Part shown: positions 15,863-19,655 of the stretch, in pieces
Position numbering within the stretch: position 1 is the first letter of the stretch
How the letters are laid out: each line of letters begins with the position of its first letter
Origin: an uncultured Eubacteriales bacterium
Lineage (GTDB): Bacteria; Bacillota; Clostridia; Peptostreptococcales; Anaerovoracaceae
Length of the DNA stretch: 19,655 bases
Direction: 5' to 3'
Assembly (NCBI GenBank): GCA_902772685.1
Contig: CACYBO010000050.1
Span: forward strand, 1-19,655
Notes under the pieces: generated by a model
The model's database searches: none
What the model was told of the DNA's origin: nothing
Seen by the model: the letters and a program-made list of their open reading frames with translations, nothing else
Position numbers and translations under genes: made by a program

Positions 15863-15872
15863 ATGAAAACAG
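15856..15872 (+). repeat. second inverted repeat in the rimP leader
   Basis: CTGTTTT (15856-15862) and AAAACAG (15866-15872) pair perfectly around ATG. This small hairpin overlaps the last base and T-tract of the preceding terminator-like stem and ends 10 bases before the rimP start codon, where no good ribosome binding site is seen. Confidence 0.45.
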
Positions 15873-15882
15873 TGACAGAACA

Positions 15883-16431
15883 ATGAGTAAAAGGAAGATT
15901 ACAGATGTTGTGGCGGAGATTTCCGCTGACTTCCTGGCGGAGAACGGATACGAGCTGTACAACACGGAATTCGTCAAGGAAGGGCGCGACTGGTTTCTGA
16001 GGGTCTACGTCGATAAAGTACAGGATGCCGAAGCCGGGGAGCTGCAGTACATCAGTACCGAGGACTGCGAGAAGGTCAGCAGGTTCCTGAGCGACAAACT
16101 GGATGAAGCAGATCCGATCGAGCAGAACTACTACCTGGAGGTCAGCTCACCGGGAATGGACAGACCGCTGATCACGCCGGAGCACTATGAACGCTACGTA
16201 GGCCATGAGGTTGAGATCAGGCTGTACAAGGCGGTCGATGGAGTCAAGAACATCACAGGCGTTCTTGAGAGCTTCGACAGGGAAACCGGAGCCGTCGTCA
16301 TAAACAGCCGGGAAACCGTAAGCAGCGGCAAGAAGGGCAAGAAAGGCTGCAAGAAGGCAGAACCGGAGAGCAAACGCTATGAGCTGACGCTCAGCGACAT
16401 CGCGAAGGCAAACCTGGCAGTTGTATTCTAA
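15883..16431 (+). CDS. rimP: ribosome maturation factor RimP
   Basis: RimP assists late assembly of the 30S subunit. The 182-residue protein has the N-terminal alpha/beta domain with VKEGRDWFLRVYVD and the family hallmark YYLEVSSPGMDRPL near residues 86-99. A C-terminal SH3-like domain (VGHEVEIRLY, GVLESFDRETGAVVI, LTLSDIAKANLAVVF) follows. A Lys/Gly-rich insertion (GKKGKKGCKKAEPESK, about residues 148-163) lengthens the SH3-like part compared with the roughly 155-residue B. subtilis protein. The ATG has no convincing ribosome binding site and sits just after two hairpins, so initiation may be regulated. nusA follows after 54 bases, the near-universal order. Confidence 0.95.
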   Translation: MSKRKITDVVAEISADFLAENGYELYNTEFVKEGRDWFLRVYVDKVQDAEAGELQYISTEDCEKVSRFLSDKLDEADPIEQNYYLEVSSPGMDRPLITPEHYERYVGHEVEIRLYKAVDGVKNITGVLESFDRETGAVVINSRETVSSGKKGKKGCKKAEPESKRYELTLSDIAKANLAVVF

Positions 16432-16485
16432 TACTGTTCAAACATAGTTAAAACTATTGTAGATATAAGGATAGAGGAAAAGAAA

Positions 16486-17586
16486 ATGAGCGATTTTATG
16501 GAAGCAATCAATGATCTTGTGAAGGAGAAGGGCATCACGAAGGACGTGATCATGGAAGCAATCGAGTCCGCCCTCGTTTCTGCTTACAAGAAGAACTACG
16601 GAACTGCAGCCAACGTCCGCGCCGAGATGAACGAGGAGACCGGGGATGTTGAAGTTCTCATGCAGAAGGAAGTAGTCGAAGAAGTGGAAGATGACGCCAC
16701 ACAGATCTCTCTGGAAGAAGCACGCGAAATCGACCCGAGATACCAGGTGGAGGATATCGTGGAGTATCAGGTTACGCCTAAAGATTTCGGACGTATTGCT
16801 GCCCAGACTGCCAAGCAGGTTGTAGTTCAGAGACTGAGAGAGGCCGAGCGCGGCATGGTCTACGACAACTACATCAAGAAGCAGGGCGAGCTGGTGACAG
16901 GCGTGGTTCAGAGAATCAGCAATGAGACCATATTTGTAAACATAGGCAATACAGAGGGAATTCTCGTTGCCGGCGAAAGAGCTGCAGGCGAGAGATACAG
17001 AGTCAACGACAGAATCAAAGCCTACATCATGGATGTCAGAAAGAGCAACAAGGGACCTCAGATCTTCCTGAGCAGGACCCATCCCGGATTTGTCGAGAAG
17101 CTCTTTGAACTGGAAGTTCCGGAAATCGAGGACGGCGACGTTGTAATCAAGAGCATCGCCAGAGAAGCGGGCTCCAGAACGAAGATCGCCGTATACACTG
17201 AGGATGAGGACATCGATCCGGTAGGTGCATGCGTAGGCCAGAACGGCAACAGAGTCAGAAACATCGTGGATGAGCTTTGGGGAGAGAAGATTGACATCAC
17301 CACATGGGATGAAGATCCGGCAATACTCATCAGTAATGTGCTCAGCCCGGCAAAGGTTGAGGCTGTCGCCATCGATGAAGAGGAGAGAGCCGCTGTCGCA
17401 GTCGTTCCTGATTACCAGCTGTCACTGGCAATCGGCAAGGAAGGACAGAATGTAAGACTGGCTGCAAGACTCTGCGGATGGAAGATCGACATCAAGAGCC
17501 ATTCACAGTACTTTGGAGATGAGGATCCGGAGGATGCGGAATTCGGAGAATACGCAGACGACGAAGAGTACGAAGATGAAGAATAG
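16486..17586 (+). CDS. nusA: transcription elongation/termination factor NusA
   Basis: NusA binds RNA polymerase and nascent RNA to affect pausing, termination and antitermination. Residues 1-125 are the N-terminal RNA polymerase-binding domain (MEAINDLVKEKGITKDVIMEA, FGRIAAQTAKQVVVQRLREAE). Residues about 130-200 form the S1 domain (GVVQRISNETIFVNIG). Two KH domains follow, with VGACVGQNGNRVRNIV and LAIGKEGQNVRLAARLCGWKI as their loops. At 366 residues it is the short Gram-positive form and lacks the C-terminal acidic repeats of E. coli; it ends instead in a 20-residue tail of Asp, Glu and Tyr. AGAGGA is 7 bases before the ATG. The stop overlaps the start of rnpM. Confidence 0.97.
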   Translation: MSDFMEAINDLVKEKGITKDVIMEAIESALVSAYKKNYGTAANVRAEMNEETGDVEVLMQKEVVEEVEDDATQISLEEAREIDPRYQVEDIVEYQVTPKDFGRIAAQTAKQVVVQRLREAERGMVYDNYIKKQGELVTGVVQRISNETIFVNIGNTEGILVAGERAAGERYRVNDRIKAYIMDVRKSNKGPQIFLSRTHPGFVEKLFELEVPEIEDGDVVIKSIAREAGSRTKIAVYTEDEDIDPVGACVGQNGNRVRNIVDELWGEKIDITTWDEDPAILISNVLSPAKVEAVAIDEEERAAVAVVPDYQLSLAIGKEGQNVRLAARLCGWKIDIKSHSQYFGDEDPEDAEFGEYADDEEYEDEE

Positions 17587-17845
17587 AGAAAAGCCGATGC
17601 GCAGATGTATTGGCTGCATGGAATCGAAGACAAAAGACGAGCTCATAAGGATCACATGGTATGAAGGCAGGCTTTCAGTAGATCCCACAGGAAAGGCAAA
17701 AGGCAGAGGCGTATACGTATGCAGGAATAGAGACTGCGTGGAAAAAGCCCTGAAAAAGGGTGCCTTTGCGAGAAGCCTTCACCAGGACCCGGGCAGGCAG
17801 GAAATCGAGAGAGTGTTGAAGGAGCTTGAAGATTATGCGCAGTAA
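17576..17845 (+). CDS. rnpM: RNase P modulator RnpM (YlxR family)
   Basis: This 89-residue basic protein belongs to the YlxR family, for which an RNase P-modulating role (RnpM) has been reported in B. subtilis. PMRRCIGCMESKTKDELIRI at the start and the GRGVYVCRNRDCVEKALKKG block are the family hallmarks; the protein contains several Cys residues (CIGC, VCRNRDC) that could bind a metal or form a pair. The ATG at 17576 overlaps the end of nusA by 11 bases; an alternative ATG at 17597 would remove 7 residues. Both starts have weak ribosome binding sites, so translational coupling with nusA is likely. Position between nusA and ylxQ is the conserved arrangement. Confidence 0.93.
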   Translation: MKNREKPMRRCIGCMESKTKDELIRITWYEGRLSVDPTGKAKGRGVYVCRNRDCVEKALKKGAFARSLHQDPGRQEIERVLKELEDYAQ

Positions 17846-18149
17846 AGCCATGAGCCTGCTGGGTTTTGCGAAGAAATCGGGGAATCTGGTTTCAGGAGTG
17901 AACACATGCAGCTTCGCAATCAATAAAGGTAAAGCTAAACTCGTCATCCTGGCAGAAGACATTTCGGCCGGAAGCGAGAAGAAGATAATGAAGGAGATAA
18001 GGAGAAAGGGCGTTCCCTTCATCAAGTACAGCACCATAGACGAGCTTTCACATATAGCGGGAGAAAGTGGAAGAAGCGTCTTCGCGGTACTGGAGGAGAA
18101 CTTCGCCCGGGGCATACTGGATGAAGCAGACAAAGAACAGCAATCATAG
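17835..18149 (+). CDS. ylxQ: L7Ae-family RNA-binding protein (YlxQ)
   Basis: This 104-residue protein belongs to the ribosomal L7Ae/L30e family, whose members bind kink-turn RNA. SLLGFAKKSGNLVSGVNTC at the start, AKLVILAEDISAGSEKKIM and VFAVLEENFARGIL match the small YlxQ type. AAGGAG (17819-17824) is 10 bases before the ATG, and the gene overlaps rnpM by 11 bases. A TTG at 17826 in frame would add three residues but is less well placed. Its cellular RNA target is not known from the sequence; the YlxQ group is generally associated with ribosomes or RNase P-linked functions by gene context only. Confidence 0.92.
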   Translation: MRSKAMSLLGFAKKSGNLVSGVNTCSFAINKGKAKLVILAEDISAGSEKKIMKEIRRKGVPFIKYSTIDELSHIAGESGRSVFAVLEENFARGILDEADKEQQS

Positions 18150-18168
18150 CATAAAGGAGGATGTGCGT

Positions 18169-19655
18169 ATGAAGATAACAGAATTAGCAAAGGAACTGAA
18201 TATGACCGGCAAAGAGGTGCTGGAAAAGGCAAAGGCTATGGGAGTGCCTGTGTCGAAGACCAGTGACGATATGTCGGACATCGATACTGTCGCGGTCAGA
18301 AACACTTTGACCAGGGCAAGCGGCAAGGCGGAGACCAAGGTCGCCAGAAAGAGCGCGACGAAAAAGGCCTCATCAGAAAAGAAGAACGAACCGAAGGTAA
18401 CTGTCAAAGCTGCCAACATTAAGATGCCTGAAAAGAAGACGACAAAGAAGGCTGCAGGCCTGAGTCCGGCAGGTACAAAACCTGCGGCAGCGCCGAAGAC
18501 AAAGCCGGCGAAGGAACCTGTAACGGGTATCGCAAAGGCAAAGCCTCCTGTCGGAGCTCCGAAGATCAACAAGGCTAAGCTGGAAGAGAGAATCGCCAAG
18601 GAAAAGGCGGAAGCCAAGGCTGCAGCAGAGGCTGCAAAGGCTCAGAAAGCAGCGGAAGCGGAAGCTGCGAAGGCCGAAAAGGCTGCAGCAAAGGCAGCGA
18701 AGGCTGAAGAAAAAGCGACTGCAGAAGCGGCAAAGGCTGAAAAAGCGGCTGCGAAAGCAGAAGCGAAGGCTGCGAAGGCGGAAGAGAAGGCTGCAAAGGC
18801 CGAGGAAGCCAAGGCGGCGGCAGAGACCGCAGCGGCTGAAGCGGCGGCGGCAAAAGCTGAGACTGAAGCAGAAGCAGAAGCACCTGCACCTGCTGAGCAG
18901 GAAGAGCCGAAAGAAGAGCCGAAAAAAGAGAAGACCAGAAGCAGAATCAAGATCATCAAGAGAGCTGAAGATATAAAACGCGAAGAAAAAGAAGCTGCAG
19001 CAAGAAGAGCAGCCGCGAAGAAGGAAAGAGAAAAAGAAGCAGAGAAAGAATCAAAATCCTCCAAGAAATCTGCTAAACCTTCAGATAAAGCCAAAGACTC
19101 CCGCAAAAAGGCATTATCAGACAAGTCATCTGCCCCTGCAGCTGCGAAGACCTCCACTCACAGCAAGAAGGGCAAGGACAGAGACAGAGATAAAGAGAGA
19201 GATAAGTTCTCGAAACTCGAAAGAGGCGGACGCAAGGCGGGCAAGCCTTCCATTCCTGCTTCTCTCGAAAAACAGGCCAGACCGAAGAGACATCAGAACA
19301 AGCCGAAGAACATAGAACCGGCGGAACCGGAAATGGAACTGGAAGCTGGTACAGTTCTGATCAACTGCCCGATTACAGTAGCGGGATTTGTTGAGCAGAC
19401 GAAGACGACTCTTTCACAGGCGATTATGACCCTCATGAAGATGGGCGTTATGGCGAACCAGAATCAGAACCTCGATGAGGATACGGTTCAGCTGCTCGCC
19501 GATGAGATGGGCATCCAGATCGCTATCGGAAAGGTCGACGAAGAAGAGGAATACCTGGAAGAAGAAGGTATCGAAACATTTGAGGACAAGGAAGAAGACC
19601 TGAAGCCGCGTGCTCCGATCGTTACGGTCATGGGACACGTCGACCACGGTAAGAC
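18169..19655 (+). CDS. infB: translation initiation factor IF-2, 5' part (3' end outside window)
   Basis: The gene opens with a strong AAAGGAGG 8 bases before the ATG and runs off the window after 495 complete codons. Residues 1-45 (MKITELAKELNMTGKEVLEK) are an IF2 N-terminal subdomain. Residues about 143-235 are almost entirely Ala, Lys and Glu. A Lys/Arg/Ser-rich basic stretch (about 265-380) follows, then a second IF2 N-terminal-type domain (about 385-460, INCPITVAGFVEQTKTTLSQ). The window ends at GHVDHGK (489-495), the G1 motif of the GTPase domain. About 484 residues before the G domain is much longer than in B. subtilis IF2. IF-2 brings initiator tRNA to the 30S subunit. It follows ylxQ, as usual. 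Confidence 0.96.
   Translation, partial: MKITELAKELNMTGKEVLEKAKAMGVPVSKTSDDMSDIDTVAVRNTLTRASGKAETKVARKSATKKASSEKKNEPKVTVKAANIKMPEKKTTKKAAGLSPAGTKPAAAPKTKPAKEPVTGIAKAKPPVGAPKINKAKLEERIAKEKAEAKAAAEAAKAQKAAEAEAAKAEKAAAKAAKAEEKATAEAAKAEKAAAKAEAKAAKAEEKAAKAEEAKAAAETAAAEAAAAKAETEAEAEAPAPAEQEEPKEEPKKEKTRSRIKIIKRAEDIKREEKEAAARRAAAKKEREKEAEKESKSSKKSAKPSDKAKDSRKKALSDKSSAPAAAKTSTHSKKGKDRDRDKERDKFSKLERGGRKAGKPSIPASLEKQARPKRHQNKPKNIEPAEPEMELEAGTVLINCPITVAGFVEQTKTTLSQAIMTLMKMGVMANQNQNLDEDTVQLLADEMGIQIAIGKVDEEEEYLEEEGIETFEDKEEDLKPRAPIVTVMGHVDHGK
18595..18870 (+). repeat. Ala/Lys/Glu low-complexity coding repeat in infB
   Basis: The codons GCA/GCG/GCT, AAG/AAA and GAA/GAG alternate over about 275 bases and encode irregular units such as KAEKAAAKA and AAKAEEK. 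The expected structure is a long charged helix. The repetitive DNA could slip or recombine, so length may vary among strains. Confidence 0.75.

Noticed and set aside
16444..16457. ATAGTT-AA-AACTAT inverted repeat between rimP and nusA
   Set aside because: It is AT-only with two bases between arms and could not form a stable RNA hairpin. It may be chance in an AT-rich gap.
18144..19157. Minus-strand open frames opposite infB encoding Ala/Ser/Phe- or Leu/Pro-rich proteins
   Set aside because: They arise from the Ala/Lys/Glu repeat of infB read backwards and have low complexity only.
1..19655. CRISPR arrays, tRNA or rRNA genes, insertion sequences, phage genes or defence systems
   Set aside because: No regular spaced repeats, cloverleaf-like or rRNA sequence, transposase, integrase or known defence domains were seen on either strand. 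Coding density is high, with no gene-free gap above 150 bases.

Overview
The window reads as chromosomal core DNA from a low-GC-lineage Gram-positive anaerobe, most likely a member of Clostridia (Bacillota) with mid-range GC. Three things point that way: a PolC-type replicase, the Gram-positive gene orders pyrH-frr-uppS-cdsA-dxr-rseP-(ispG)-polC and rimP-nusA-rnpM-ylxQ-infB, and strong AGGAGG-type ribosome binding sites. Genus cannot be fixed from the sequence. All genes are on the plus strand. No tRNA, rRNA, CRISPR array or transposase was found.

Layout. (1) 1-1685: the 3' part of a dynamin-like GTPase, then larB (nickel-pincer cofactor synthesis). (2) 1686-1777: an extended -10 promoter with two overlapping palindromes upstream of pyrH. 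(3) 1778-11432: a tightly packed series: pyrH (UMP kinase), frr (ribosome recycling), uppS, cdsA, dxr, rseP, ispG and polC. uppS, dxr and ispG are all isoprenoid genes (MEP pathway to undecaprenyl phosphate), cdsA supplies CDP-diacylglycerol and rseP is a site-2 membrane protease, so the cluster joins envelope lipid supply to translation and replication. (4) 11455-13472: a secreted DNA/RNA non-specific endonuclease with two Ig-like repeats and a C-terminal FnIII-like region, visibly more AT-rich than its neighbours, then a LOG-family gene. An intrinsic terminator (13480-13510) closes the unit. (5) 13556-15862: an apparently monocistronic M28 metallopeptidase lipoprotein with its own extended -10 promoter and a terminator-like hairpin. 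(6) 15883-19655: rimP, nusA, rnpM, ylxQ and the 5' part of infB, which runs off the window at the first G-domain motif.

The most unusual observation is PolC. It is about 1155 residues long against about 1440 for Bacillus subtilis PolC. The DEDD 3'-5' exonuclease domain normally inserted in the PHP domain is cleanly missing and the N-terminal region is shortened. The PHP domain keeps all nine expected metal-ligand positions, so proofreading may be done by PHP, by a separate protein, or not by this polymerase. Other points of interest are the palindromic pyrH promoter, the AT-rich nuclease inside the replication/envelope unit, the hairpin-rich rimP leader, the very long low-complexity N-terminus of IF2 and an uncharacterised C-terminal region on the M28 lipoprotein.
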